DNA of 64,000 bases, taken from the NCBI RefSeq assembly GCF_945859685.1, contig NC_079148.1:90897007-90961006 (forward strand), written 5' to 3'. Source of the DNA: Eupeodes corollae. Its lineage: Eukaryota; Arthropoda; Insecta; Diptera; Syrphidae. Both the position numbers and the translations under genes were made by a program. Below are positions 21,448 to 32,720 of this stretch, one piece after another (the first letter of the stretch is position 1; every line of letters starts with the position of its first letter). A model generated the notes under the pieces. The model worked only from the letters and a program-made list of their open reading frames with translations. It had not been told where the DNA came from and searched no databases.

Positions 21448-22697
21448 ATGGTAGGTTAAGGAGAATTTTACACTTTGGATTGAGTTAAATGTTAAGTGTA
21501 TATACTTTTTTTCTGTTACAGAAAGTCGTTATTTTGTTCGCTCTGCTAGCTGCTGCATGCGCAGACGTATCACATATTCTACAAGAAGATGGATACCATT
21601 ACCAAGTTCCAAGCCAGCCTTTCCCTGCCCAAACACCGGTAGTGGATATTCCAGTTCCTGCACCAACTAGACCACAACCAACCTACGCCCCAGTGCAGCC
21701 AGCTCCAAGGCCACAACCAACTTACGCCCCAGTGCAGCCAGCTCCAAGGCCACAACCAACTTACGCCCCAGTGCAGCCAGCTCCAAGGCCACAACCAACT
21801 TACGCCCCAGTGCAGCCAGCTCCAAGGCCACAACCAACCTACGCTCCAGTACAGCCAGCTCCAAGGCCACAACCAACTTACGCCCCAGTGCAGCCAGCTC
21901 CAAGGCCACAACCAACCTATGCTCCTGCTAAACCTGCTCCCACACCAGCACCATACAAACCAGTAGCACCACAATACTTACCCCCGGTTGCACCTGCCCC
22001 TAAACCACAACCTACTTTTGCTCCAATCCAGCCAGCCCCAAGGCCACAACCTACTTTTGCTCCAATCCAGCCAGCTCCAAGACCACAACCAACCTACACA
22101 CCAATCCAGCCAGCACCAAGGCCACAACCCACCTACACCCCAATCCAGCCAGCTCCAAAGCCACAACCAACCTATGCCCCTGTGCAGCCAGCTCCAAGAC
22201 CACAACCAACCTACGCTCCAAGGCCACAGCCTACTCCCGGCAAGGAATACCTACCACCTTCCCCAATCGCCCCTAAGCCCCAACCCGCTCCTCAACCAAT
22301 CTATAAGCCACAGCCAGCTCCTCAACCAATCTACAAGCCACAGCCAGCTCCTCAACCAACCTACAAGCCACAGCCAGCTCCTCAACCAATTTACAAGCCA
22401 CAACCAGCTCCTCAGCCAATTTACAAGCCCCAGCCAGCTCCTCAACCAATCTACAAGCCACAACCAGCCCCTCAACCAATCTACAAGCCACAACCAGCCC
22501 CTCAACCAATCTACAAGCCACAACCAGCCCCACAACCAATCTACAAGCCACAACCAGCCCCTCAACCAATCTACAAGCCACAACCAGCTCCTCAACCAAT
22601 CTACAAGCCTCAGCCAGCACCACAAGTACCAGAATACGAAAGTCACCAAGATGGTTATGTTTATAACAACAACCCAAATCCATCCTTCAACTTCTAA
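21448..22697 (+). CDS. Gene B: secreted Pro-rich GYR/YLP-type protein
   Basis: Two exons: ATG alone at 21448-21450, a 71-bp GT-AG intron (21451-21521), and exon 2 at 21522-22697; 392 residues. The signal peptide is M-KVVILFALLAAACA, followed by DVSHILQEDGYHYQVP. The body has about six PAPRPQPTYAPVQ units (13 residues), a spacer with QYLPP, diverged PTFAPIQ and PTYTPIQ units, KEYLPP, and eleven P-I/T-YKPQPAPQ units (10 residues). It ends QDGYVYNNNPNPSFNF. Regular Tyr in Pro/Gln-rich repeats, flanked by GYxY motifs and containing YLPP, fits an extracellular structural (cuticle or matrix) protein; Tyr cross-linking is an inference. A longer frame starting at 21489 exists, but that part is the intron; splicing restores the signal peptide. 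Confidence 0.9.
21660..22620 (+). repeat. 39-bp and 30-bp coding minisatellites in gene B
   Basis: From about 21660 to 21925, 39-bp units with near-identical DNA encode the PAPRPQPTYAPVQ series. From 22291 to 22620, eleven 30-bp units encode the YKPQPAPQP series. Variation is mostly synonymous. Both periods preserve frame, and copy number is likely polymorphic. Trp-rich antisense open frames over this region are by-products. Confidence 0.95.
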
Positions 22698-22836
22698 CTT
22701 TAAGCACTACGATAAATTAGATAGCAATCGACTTAATTTGCCATGAGTTCCATTAAGTTATAAAAGTTGAGTTTTATTGCTTTTTAATTTTTTTTTTAAT
22801 TAAATTGTTAATGCAACTTAACTTTACAAACAAATT

Positions 22837-22842
22837 AATAAA
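22837..22842 (+). terminator. Gene B poly(A) signal
   Basis: AATAAA lies 140 nt after the stop codon at 22697, a normal 3' UTR length for a small insect gene. Confidence 0.6.
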
Positions 22843-22849
22843 CAAAAAC

Positions 22850-24235
22850 TATGTTACATTTTTGCCAAAAAAGAAAACTATGTAAATATAAAAAATACAG
22901 AAAACTTTGCTAGACTCTTTTTGAACGAAGAAAAGATGACATAAGATAGGAACAATTTATGATTCGGTGATGACGACTTGAGGTCATCAATATTTCTACA
23001 ACAGATTGAACTGTAATAAGTTGTTTTAAGTGAGTATGCGAATATTGAACCGGTCTAAAGTATTTTTAGATTTTATGTATAATTTGCTAGAACCTACCTG
23101 TTTACCCTAAATGCGATGTTGCAATACTAAAGGTTCATTCACACTTGAAAACGACACAAAATACAAGAAAAGCTTTAAATGTTTTCTAAAAATTAATTCC
23201 ATTCCAGAAGTCACAAGGTCAGGAAGTCTTATAATAGTTCTTGGTACTTATTTTAAAAGTGTGTAACTTTACAAATCGTTACAAAACTATTTGATAATTA
23301 GTCGTATTTATGAATGCTGCACAGAGGCTACTTAAAGTTACTTAACCTCTAAACGCCAAAAGGTAATTTGAAAAAAGTTCAAATACAAGCATTTTAAGCT
23401 GAAAACTTGAGGTTGTTTAGAGCTTGTTGGTAATTTATCTGACACAAAGCATCGTGGCTATTAAAGACTGGAATTGATTTGACATTTGAAAAAGAGTCTT
23501 TAATTCTTCTAAAGGCCTGCAAATGCTATGCTCATCCTAAATCAATCAACATCATCAATTTTATTTTTGAAAACAAATCATCAACTCATATCTAATCTTT
23601 AAAATACTGGAGAATTGTTTCAAATGTAAGAAAACAAATACAGTTTACAAGAACGTTTTTAACTATTTCGTAAAGCAAAACGAAACAAGTGTGTGCGACC
23701 CATCACGAATGTGTTTAGTTTTTAAAATCTTAGAATCAAAAATATTTTATTTAATTCTTCTTTTTTATTATAATTTTTTGATGAGAATAAAATTGATACT
23801 AAGCTTGTATATTCCGAAAAGTTACCTCATGCGAAAGGTGAGATGTTAATTAATACTTGAGCTGCTTAAGGTGTTGTTTTCGTAATCGTTAGATTAAAGT
23901 TAGCGGTACTGTTTAGATCTGACGATAAATCAATGCCATAATAATTAACATACGACTTCTTTTGGTTAATTCAGAACAAGAATACGTTTTTAATAGCAGT
24001 CAAATTAGTAAAATCTGTTGGAAAATGTTTGAAAATGTTGAGGGTTTTTTTTCCAAAAATGTATGAGACTTATGTAACTTATAGAATTCAAATTTTCCAA
24101 AAGGGTTTGTTAATGGTTTTCAAATAAAAGTTGTCATTTTTGACATTTGGAAAGCAAAAACACCGACATTACTGACCAAACTGTGACCGTTTGTATACTT
24201 CCAACTGACAAGAAAAGAACTTGCAATATATAACA
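22850..24235. other. No recognisable gene
   Basis: AT-rich spacer after gene B with no coding, RNA or repeat signal that I can name. Confidence 0.4.
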
Positions 24236-24239
24236 AAAT

Positions 24240-24890
24240 AAGGAGGAAAATGAGGCTGGGATGTGACCTACACTAATAATTTCATATCCCGTCTGTCGAT
24301 TTGTCTTACATAAAAATTATATAAACCATTCATAAGAATATTTAGTTTGAGATAAATTATTTTAAATCGATATTTTTCTTTGCTATCCTAATACTTCAGG
24401 CAGAAACCATTTCTTATCAGTTTTTTTGTTATTGTAGGTTTTTGAATTTTGTTAAAAAAGTTGTCAGTCAATTTTTTTCTAAAAAAAATAACTAAAAATT
24501 ACAATATTTTGCAAATGATGAATTAGTTTGATTTCACCATCATTTAGTGCTAGGTTTTAGAGATTTTTAGCCGAACATAAATTTTTAACAGTTTTAGAAT
24601 CATTTCTTATAAAAATCAATACAGATTGCTTTTTTCTAAGAAAACTTAACACAGAATGAAATCACTTTGAAGTTAATTATTTTATCTATACACGAGATAT
24701 CGAGAATTGAATGTCAATTATTACAATTTTGCATATTATTTTTTGTTGGATTTTATATAAATTTTACTTAAAATGTCGAAAACAATATTTTTATAAGATT
24801 AAATTAGTTTGAAGATATTAATTTTAATTTTTAAAAATATATTAAAGTCCAAAATCAATTTTTAACAACTTTTATTATTATTATTGTTGC
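24240..24890 (+). repeat. Foldback-family debris, part 2
   Basis: GAGGCTGGGATGTGACCTAC at 24250 and CCCGTCTGTCGATTTGTCTT near 24288 mark the left end of a family copy. The following AT-rich arm contains the usual TTGTCAGT and AGTCCAAAATCAATTTTTAA subrepeat pieces. A right terminus is missing; the Jockey-like copy starts at about 24940. Confidence 0.7.
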
Positions 24891-24939
24891 AAACTTTGAT
24901 TGCCTTATTATTACCTTATTACAATATTATCAACCCAAT

Positions 24940-25965
24940 GTTGTAAATGCTCATTAAAGTCTGACCTTAACATCGTTGTTCAATGGGGATTCAAAAACCG
25001 TGTAAAATTTAATGCTTCAATAACTCATTGCTGTCTACTGTCACAAAAGCGTATCCCTCCCCCAATGCCACTATCCATGAGTTGTACTTGCTTCGAGGAG
25101 ATTGAACAGTATAAGTCCTAGGTATGTGCAATTCAAACCACTTGTTGTGGAGTGATCACATATTTGACATCGCCAAAAATACTGCTAAGTGTTCAGGTTT
25201 TTCCGACGCTGCAAGAAGTTTTTACTCCTTCTGATCTGACTATAATTTACGAAGCTTTTATTCGTCCTAAACTCGAGTATAACTCTCATATTTGGGCTGG
25301 AGCCCCAATAACTTACCTGCGTCTTCTATTTAGATAGAATTGAAAAAAGAGCTCTAAAAATGATAGGAGATCGTTCTCTCTCCGAGACATTTTCTTCTTT
25401 TGCACACCACTGCAAGGTCTCATGCCTGTCATTGTTTTATCATTATTTTTATAAACAATGCTCTCGCAAAATAGCCAGTAGCATTCCTCCCCTTAAACGA
25501 TTCAACCGTAATACCCGTACTGCTAGGAATGCCCATCAGTTTACCCTTGAGCCCAATTTCGGACGTACTCTTAAGTACAGAGAATCTTTCTTTAGCTGTT
25601 CTACGCGAATGTGGAATGCTTTACCTGACTCAATATTTTCCACTCATTACAATGTGCAGACATTCAAAATCATTACATTACATTTCACACTACTCAGCAG
25701 ATTAATGTGCAGAGTAGAGAACACAGCACCTTGAGAAACTAGGCTATGGAAGGTGATAACAAACACTAGACATTAATACAAGACAGAAGGGCAGAAGAGA
25801 AGGAACAACAGAAAGAAAGAATACATGACAACAGCACGCGGTAGGTTTCGAGACGGTCCCCATTCAAAATCAATGTGCATCGGTTTCTCCTTTCTGTTCG
25901 GACTGTGTTTAATCATTATAAGGGTATTCATAACCCTTTAGTGCGCGCTCAATATAAACAAAAAT
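24940..25965 (+). pseudogene. Jockey-like non-LTR retrotransposon, copy J1c (3' part)
   Basis: Plus-strand blocks: LNIVVQWGFKNRVKFNASIT and HCCLLSQKR (24960-25050), ATIYEAFIRPKLEYNSHIWAGA-type sequence (25240-25310), ALKMIGDRSLSETF (25350-25380), and KYRESFFSCSTRMWNALPDS (25570-25630) followed by the QTFK end. This is the RT C-terminal part of the family at 5890 and 13140. It is broken by frameshifts near 25120 and 25340. The noncoding tail runs to a stretch around 25920-25965 that repeats GGTATTCATAACC. A 5'-truncated insertion is the simplest reading. Confidence 0.85.
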
Positions 25966-25969
25966 TTAA

Positions 25970-26640
25970 AAATAAGATAGATACGTACAATTTTGAAAAG
26001 TTACTGATGTTGGTTACCTCAAAGCTATCCATGTGTCTCTATTTTTGGCTTCTTTGTACCAATTTTTTCTTATTTATGATAGATCAGCACTCTGTCGTCC
26101 TGCTGGTCCAACTCCCCCCTGGGAGATAATTTGTTTGTTTTTTCCGTAGGAACTCCCTTCAATTCAATCGTATTGCATTCATAGATATAAACCCCATTAT
26201 ATTTTGAGTTAGTTATTTTTTCGATATGAAAACAAAATTTGGATTTTAATTCCCTAAGCTTTGTTGCTAAAAGTATTACTTTTAACTGATTACTGGACCA
26301 AGAACTTTATATGAATCGGAAATTCTGCCCTATTCCAAAAACGCAGCACAAATTCATCAACTTTTGACCAATGGATGATCCAGGAGGGTCATATCAGCCA
26401 TAATATAATTAAAGATTTCACCTAAAGATTTGTTAGAGATTTAACGACATTCACCAAAATGTGGTTTGCTGTCAAATTTTTAAATTTTTGTTTTCAATAT
26501 ATAATTTGGAAAAACTTTAGTGCTTAAATTATTTTCATAAAATTTGTTTCTAAGAAAAAGAACAAATATTCAGGTTCTTAAGAAGAAACATTGAATAAGG
26601 GAACGTAAACTTTATATTAAGTTGCCTTTAAATTCCTGAA
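25970..26640. other. No recognisable gene
   Basis: The 84-codon plus frame at 25875-26129 overlaps the LINE tail and has no family resemblance. The rest is AT-rich spacer. Confidence 0.35.
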
Positions 26641-27604
26641 ACAAGCCTTCCATTCCATCTTATTTTTTGATGCACATAAATAGTGACATCGAAGTGATTT
26701 TTATATTGCATTCGTAAAAAAAATCTAGCTCGAGCTCAGATGTGACATTACGATGCTAGAAAGTTCGAAAAAGTAGGTTCCGTCCGTCTATCTGTCCTGT
26801 CCCCTACAGCTTAAACCATTGTGCCGATTGAAATTAAGGTTTTCAACCGTTTAGCGTAAGGTTCTTTTTTTTCATTTTTTTAATACGAAAAATAAAAGCA
26901 ATCCCCATAAAAATTTACTGATGATCAAAAATGTCATTACTATTTTTTGGTTTTTAAAAAAACATAATTTTTTTAAGATTCTCGATATCTTAGAATGCGG
27001 TGAACGTTTTTTAACGAAATTTAAATATAAAATGTATATTTATAAGCACTTTATTTAGTGCTTACCAAAAATATTGTTAAGACAAAATTTACAATTTTTG
27101 AGACCAACTTATTTTGCAGGTAAATTTTCAAATCGTAAAATATAGGAAATATTTTTAAACAGACTTTTTGGAAATAAGCAAATTCTAGTGACAGAGTCGT
27201 GCATTTTATTTCTTTTAAAATTGATTTTCTATTGAATACAAAATTAATTAATAATCAAGAATATAAAAGTCCCAAATCAGCAAAAGTGACACTTTTGTTT
27301 AAATAATTACTAATTGATAACATTATGAACGTTTCGTACCTATAAGTAACAAACCTTTGAATCTCTTGAGAACTGAAATAAAAAGAAATTCTGAAACGCG
27401 TAATTTGTGAGTGCCAGACAAAAGGTTCTTCCCAAACTATTTGTTTACTTTAATTTGTTTTTATTTAATTTGCACCTATTTCCTTAAATTCAAGAACCAA
27501 ACATTTTTCTCTCTACAATTTTTAAGTTTTTTTGACTCTTTTAAGATCAAAATAATTTCTAGCATCAGCTCCAACCTACGAGTAAGCAGACTGATAACGA
27601 TAGT
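26640..27604. repeat. AT-rich dispersed repeat (copy 2, left half)
   Basis: Diverged copy of 1-530. It breaks off at GATAGTAA (27597-27604), exactly where the uninterrupted copy at about 523-535 continues with TAACAGACTC. The missing right half resumes at 29873. Confidence 0.75.
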
Positions 27605-29873
27605 AAAAAGAGGCTGGGATGCGACCCACAATGATAACTTCCCATCCCGTCTGTCGCTTTGTCTTGCTTCAAAGTTTGTCTATATGTACTCGTACCAATT
27701 TTTACCAAATTTGCGTACTATTTTTGTAGATTTTTTTTTAATGAAAAAACGGACTGTTGGATTCTTATATACAAATTACTGAATATCGAAAACAATATTT
27801 TCTGTGAAATAAAATAAGTTTCAAGCCAATATTTTAAAGTTTTGAACAGCTATTTGAGTCGAAAATAATTTTTTACGAAGTTATAGTATTGTTTTTTTTT
27901 TTAAGTTTTATTTTTTGTAAAAAAACTGTCAATTCGATTTTTTTCCAAATTTTATCGAATATTGAAAACAATATTTGTTGAAAGATAAAAGTTGTTAAAA
28001 GCCAATATCTACAATTTTTGGAAAAATATTTGAGTCGAAAATCAATTTTTACCAACTTTTATTAATTTTTTTTTAGGTTTTTAGTTTTTGTAAAAAAAAC
28101 TGTCAATTCGATTTTTTTCAAACTTTAACTGAATGTTGACAACAATATTTTTTGAAAGATTAAAGTAAATCAAAGCCAATATCTCAAAGTTTTGAAAAGA
28201 TATTTGAGTCGAAAATCAATTTTTACCAACTTTTATTAATTTTTTTTTTGGTTTTTAGTTTTTGTAAAAAAACTGTCAATTCGATTTTTCTCAAAATTTT
28301 TCAAAATGTTGAAAACAATATTCCTTATAAGATAAAATAAGTTTGAATCATAAATTTTAAGTTTTTGAAAAGATATTTGAATCGATATTCAATTTTTACC
28401 AACTTTCGGTAATGTTTTTTTTAGATTTTTATTTTTTATAAAAAAAACTGTCAATTAGATTTTTCTCAAAATTTTATCAGGTATCAAAAACATTATTATT
28501 CGTTGCACAAAATTGTTTTGGAGATGAAATCATATTTCAGTCGTAAAATTTTGGAGGTGACAAATTTTTAACTTCCCATAGGAAGTTATTGTAATGGGTC
28601 CGATTTGTCAAATTGAAAATTTTGACATTTCTCGACGTTTCAAGGTCCCTAGAGTCGAAATAAAAGATTCTTAGAAAGATGTCTGTGCGTGCGTGTGTAC
28701 GTACGTTCGTACGTCCGTACGTCCGTACGTCTGTACGTCCGTACGTCCGTACGTCTGTACGTCCGTACTTCCGTACGTTCGCGACGTTTTTTTCGTCGTC
28801 CATAGCTCAAGAACCAAAAAAGATATCGACTTCAAATAAATTTTGTTATACAGATAATAAGGCAGAAAGATGCAGAAAGGGCTCTCAAGAAAATTGCGTG
28901 GGTGGTTTTTTTTCCATAGCAGTTTAAAAAAAAGGTTAACATTTTGGTTAACCCTAAATATCTTACGAACCAAAAACGCTAGAGACTTGAATTAGATTTT
29001 ATTTTATATAATATATAACGTGATACCAAACAAGTATATTTTTTGAAAAAAATCAATACAACGGTTTTTTTTTCTAAATCAAAAAACCTGAAAAAAAAAT
29101 TTGTCACCTCCTAAATTTAACGACTAACATATGATTTCATCTCCAAAACAATTTTGAGCAACGGAGAATAATGTTTTTGAAATCTGATAAAATTTTGAGA
29201 AAAATCGAATTGACAGTTTTTTTTATAAAAAATAAAAATCTAAAAAAAAAACATTACTCAAAGTTCGTAAAAATTAAATATTGATTCAAATATCTTTTCA
29301 AAAACTTGAAAGTTAGACTTCAAACTTATTTTATCTTATAAGAAATATTGTTTTAAGCATTCTGAAAGATGTTGAGAAAAATCGAATTGACAGTTTTTTT
29401 ACAAAAAATATAAACCTTAAAAAAAAATTTATAAAAGTTAGTAAAAATTGATTTTCGACTCAAATATCTTTTCAAAACTATAAAATATTGGCTTCAAACT
29501 AATTTTATCTTATAGAAAATATTGTTTTCAACATTCGATAGAATTTTGAAGAAAATCGAATTGACGGTTTTTTACAAAAAATAAAAATCTAAAAAAAACA
29601 ATACTAAAACTTGGTACAAATTTACTTTCGACTCAAATAGCTTTTCAAAAATTAAAAATATTGGCTTCAAACTTATTTTATTTTCCAGAAAATATTGTTT
29701 TCGATATTCAGTGATTTTTCGTACGGACGTACGAACGTACGTACACACGCACGCACAGACATCTTTCTAAAAATCTTTTATTTCGACTCTAGGGACCTTG
29801 AAACGTCGAGAAATTTCAAAATTTTCAATTTGACATATCGGACCCATTACAATAACTTCCTATGGGAAGTTAA
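27604..29873. mobile_element. 2.3-kb foldback-like element with hairpin arms
   Basis: Starts AAAGAGGCTGGGATGCGACC. The left arm (27775-28545) has four tandem units of about 175 bp (TTTGAGTCGAAAAT recurs near 27857, 28033 and 28208, with a variant near 28381). The right arm (29110-29715) carries about three reverse-complement units. A second inverted pair, 28570-28740 and 29718-29872, contains the CGTACG-rich minisatellite and ends in AACTTCC(C/T)ATAGGAAGTT-type palindromes. No transposase is encoded. Comparison with 530 suggests a 3-bp target duplication TAA, as in PIF/Harbinger elements. The class is inferred; the right end differs from the left TIR, so it may be a composite or truncated element. 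Confidence 0.75.
28678..28790. repeat. CGTACGTC minisatellite
   Basis: More than ten imperfect copies of CGTACGTC/CGTACGTT; the core CGTACG is itself palindromic. A short inverted counterpart lies at 29718-29760. The repeated frames (RTDVRTYG and similar) are artefacts of the period. Degenerate relatives occur at 32527-32560 and 61365-61390. Confidence 0.9.
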
Positions 29874-30120
29874 TAATAGACTCCTGAAAATTAAGTTCGA
29901 AAAAATCACGTGTTTAATATGTATGTAAATTAAGTTAGACTATTCCTTGATGGACAACAGTGTTCAAAAATATATTAATAACTAAAGTTGTCACTTTAGC
30001 CTTTATAATGAGGTAATTTAAGGTTAATATACACAATACTTTTATAAGTTTCCTTTACCAAACATTAAAGAACATTTTTTAAGCGGTGAGTAAAAACTCG
30101 TCTATATGTTAAGTGTGTAA
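29873..30120. repeat. AT-rich dispersed repeat (copy 2, right half)
   Basis: Matches about 530-1000: TAATAATAGACTC corresponds to TAATAACAGACTC, then GTTAGACTATTCCTT and AAAGAACATTTTTTAAGCGG. It completes the repeat that begins at 26640. Confidence 0.75.
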
Positions 30121-30129
30121 GTAGTGAAG

Positions 30130-30612
30130 TAATGGCGTATTCACTAAGCTTTGAAAAAAAAGTAGTGAAATTTTGCTTAGAAAGCTTATAGGATGGTCGT
30201 GCCACAGAGGTATAAAGCGATTGTACAAAACTGTCCACAAGTCACGTCACCCGAAAAAATAAAGGAAGTTAAGTTATTGGTAGATTTGAATTATTTGTAT
30301 GGGAATGCAGAGAATAAACTCTCTTCGTATTTAGAACGATCTAGAGACTTCATCGTGATCGTTATCTTCAATTTTCACATGAACTGCATTAAAGGCTTTA
30401 AAGGAAGCATCTAAAACTTCTACACGAACTTGCAGAACAGGCAAAGCAACTGAATGCGAATCGTTCTTGGCTTGGAGAGTGAATGTGTTTGTTCTTTCGA
30501 TTTGATCGATTGCCAGAAGTCGTCAAACTTTAAAAGCTTCTTGAATTTTATAGGAAGTAAGAAATCATATTTTGACAACCGGAAAGTATACATTAAAGTC
30601 TGCATTGTCATT
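30130..30612 (+). pseudogene. Unrecognised coding-like relic
   Basis: From ATG at 30132 the translation MAYSLSFEKKVVKFCLESL runs into a stop. Shifted frames continue as QRYKAIVQNCPQVTSPEKIK, ENKLSSYLERSRDF (30190-30414) and LLHELAEQAKQLNANRSWLG (about 30415-30475). The composition looks like decayed coding sequence rather than random AT-rich DNA. I cannot assign a family. Confidence 0.3.
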
Positions 30613-30615
30613 ATA

Positions 30616-31666
30616 AACGGTGATTTTTTAAGAGCTTGAGAACTTTTTTAAAAAAAAAACGCATAAAATTTGCAAAATCTCATCGATACTTTATTTGAAA
30701 CGTTAGATTGGTCCATGACATTTACTTTTTGAAGATAATTTCATTTAAATGTTGACCGCGGCTGCGTCGGAAAGTCCAATTTTGGGTAACTTTTTCGAGC
30801 ATTTCGGCCGGAATAGCCCGAATTTCTTCGGAAATGTTGTCTTCCAAAGCTGGAATAGTTGCTGGCTTATTTGTGTAGACTTGACGTAGCCCCACAAAAA
30901 ATAGTCTAAAGGCGTCAAATCGCATGATCTTGGTGGCCAACTTACCGGTCCATTCCTTGAGATGAATTGTTCTCCGAAATTTTCCCTCAAAATGGCCATA
31001 GAATCGCGAGCTGTGTGGCAGGTAGCGCCATCTTGTTGAAACCACATGTCAACCAAGTTCAGTTCTTCCATTTTTGGCAACAAAAAGTTTGTTAGCATTG
31101 AACGATAGCGATCGCCATTCACCGTAACGTTGCGTCCAAAAGCATCTTTGAAAAAATACGGTCCAATCATTCCACCAGCGTACAAACCACACCAAACAGT
31201 GCATTTTTCGGGATGCATGGGCAGTTCTTGAACGGCTTCTGGTTGCTCTTCACTCCAAATGCGACAATTTTGCTTATTTACGTAGCCATTCAACCAGAAA
31301 TGAGCCTCATCGCTGAACAAAATTTGTCGATAAAAAAGCGGATTTTCTGCCAACTTTACTAGGGCCCATTCACTGAAAATTCGACGTTGTGGCAGATCGT
31401 TCGGCTTCAGTTCGCATTAATTGTTTACTCACTTGGTCGATTATGTAGACCATAAATCGGACGTAAAGCGCGAAACACATTTCGAACCGAACACTGATTT
31501 TGGTAATAAAATTCAATGATTTGCAAGCGTTGCTCGTTAGTAAGTCTATTCATGATAAAATGTCAAAGCATACTGAGCATCTTTCTCTTTGACACCATGT
31601 CTGAAATCCCGCGTGATCTGTCAAATACTAATGCATGAAAATCCTAACCTCAAAAAAATCACCCTT
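30616..31666 (-). mobile_element. mariner-like element, internally deleted
   Basis: TIRs: AACGGTGATTTTTTAAGAG at 30616 and, on the other strand, AAGGGTGATTTTTTTGAGG from 31666. TA dinucleotides flank both ends (30614-30615 and 31667-31668), as expected for Tc1/mariner insertion. The 1051-bp element encodes a broken transposase on the minus strand (30722-31553). Confidence 0.85.
30722..31553 (-). pseudogene. mariner transposase pseudogene
   Basis: Starts MNRLTNEQRLQIIEFYYQ at 31553 (helix-turn-helix part, through ALRPIYGLHNRPSE), then hits a stop where a segment is deleted. It resumes at ELKPNDLPQRRIFSEWALVK and the catalytic domain (31353 down to 30885): ILFSDEAHFW (first Asp), WFQQDGATCHTA (second) and WPPRSCDLTPLDYFLWGYVK (third). 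I count 36 residues between the second and third Asp. A frameshift near 30885 moves the C-terminus (VYTNKPATIPALEDNI to RSRGQHLNEIIFKK) to another frame. All three Asp remain, but no continuous protein is possible. Confidence 0.9.
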
Positions 31667-31679
31667 TACTATTGAACTT

Positions 31680-32400
31680 ATTTTCAAAACAAAATCATAG
31701 AATTATTAATAAAATGATTCATTTTTAAATAGAAAGTTAAATTGTTAAATTCATAATTCATGATGATAAGCAAAAACAAATAAATCAATTTACATTATGT
31801 TAAAAAAGTATTTAAGACTTAACAGTAGGTACAAGGCATAGTTATACATACCGCAACAAAAACCTCCCAAGTGCCAAGTGTATATAAAATGTTAAAATTG
31901 CAACAAATAAATTACAATATAATCAAAATCCAATGATTGAAATGAAAACCATCCGAAACAATTCCGCCAGCTGACCTCTATTATGTATCTTTGTACTCTA
32001 CTCGTATGACCATTAGTGAGTGCAGACTTCACTTATTAATGATCTCAGATGAGAGAAGAGCTCTTGCGATGATGGTGTATTATATTTAAGCTTAAGTATA
32101 TTACTTAACGTTAAATTAGCAGTATATTTTGTATAACAATTAAGGAATTTAAATATGTGAATTTATTTTTTGATCAAGGTTATTTTGGGTAGGTAATTAA
32201 GTAATTTAAAGATTATGCATAGTTTAGAATAAAAAAGAAGAAAATTGAAAACAGCACCATTTGTACAAAATGTTACCGATGTGGACTTTATTTAAGACTT
32301 CTTTAATTGTATGTTTTTTTTTTGTACCGCGATTTTAAGTACCAACAATGCATTCCCGCCATAGGCCAAGTAAATCAATAAATAAATTATTAATTTATTT
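31680..32400. other. No recognisable gene
   Basis: AT-rich spacer between the mariner and Helitron relics; nothing else recognised. Confidence 0.4.
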
Positions 32401-32404
32401 ACAT

Positions 32405-32640
32405 TATTATAATTATTATTATTATTATTATTTTTTCATAGACAATTGGACTGATTTATTGAAATGAAAATTTTGGCATTTCTCGAAGCCTCTAAGATCT
32501 AAATAAAAGGTTTAAAGAGAAATGTATGTACGTACGTGTGAACGTTCGGTATACCTTATTTCGTCGACAATATATGGAGATATAACAAAATTCCTTGTAC
32601 AGATTATAACATCAAAAGTGAAAAACTTGGTTGACTCCAA
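32405..32640 (+). repeat. Degenerate foldback-family arm and ATT microsatellite
   Basis: An (ATT)n run at 32408-32435 is followed by GAAATGAAAATTTTGGCATTTCTCGAAGCCTCTAAGA-type sequence. This resembles the arm near 28615-28660 (TTGACATTTCTCGACG, then AGTCGAAATAAAAGATT) and continues into a shortened TACGTACGTGTGAACG tract. Confidence 0.6.
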
Positions 32641-32720
32641 ATATCACCCAAAATAATTACTTTAGCTACTTTTATTACACATTGTGACTTAAATTACGTG
32701 AATAACATTTTAAAACTCAA

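Noticed and set aside
21489..21521. Upstream in-frame ATG at 21489 as the start of gene B
   Set aside because: It lies in the intron. The ATG at 21448 followed by GT, and AG at 21520-21521, gives the same exon plan as genes A and C and a better signal peptide.
21579..22746. Several Trp-, Leu- or His-rich open frames overlapping gene B on both strands
   Set aside because: All derive from reading the 39-bp and 30-bp repeats in the wrong frame. Only the spliced plus frame gives a signal peptide and GYxY/YLPP motifs.
28537..28973. Open frames made of repeated RTDVRTYG-type units
   Set aside because: They are translations of the CGTACGTC minisatellite and have no start context, partner motifs or conservation.
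32408..32435. CRISPR-like or regulatory array at the ATT repeats
   Set aside because: A simple trinucleotide microsatellite in an insect genome, with no spacer structure.
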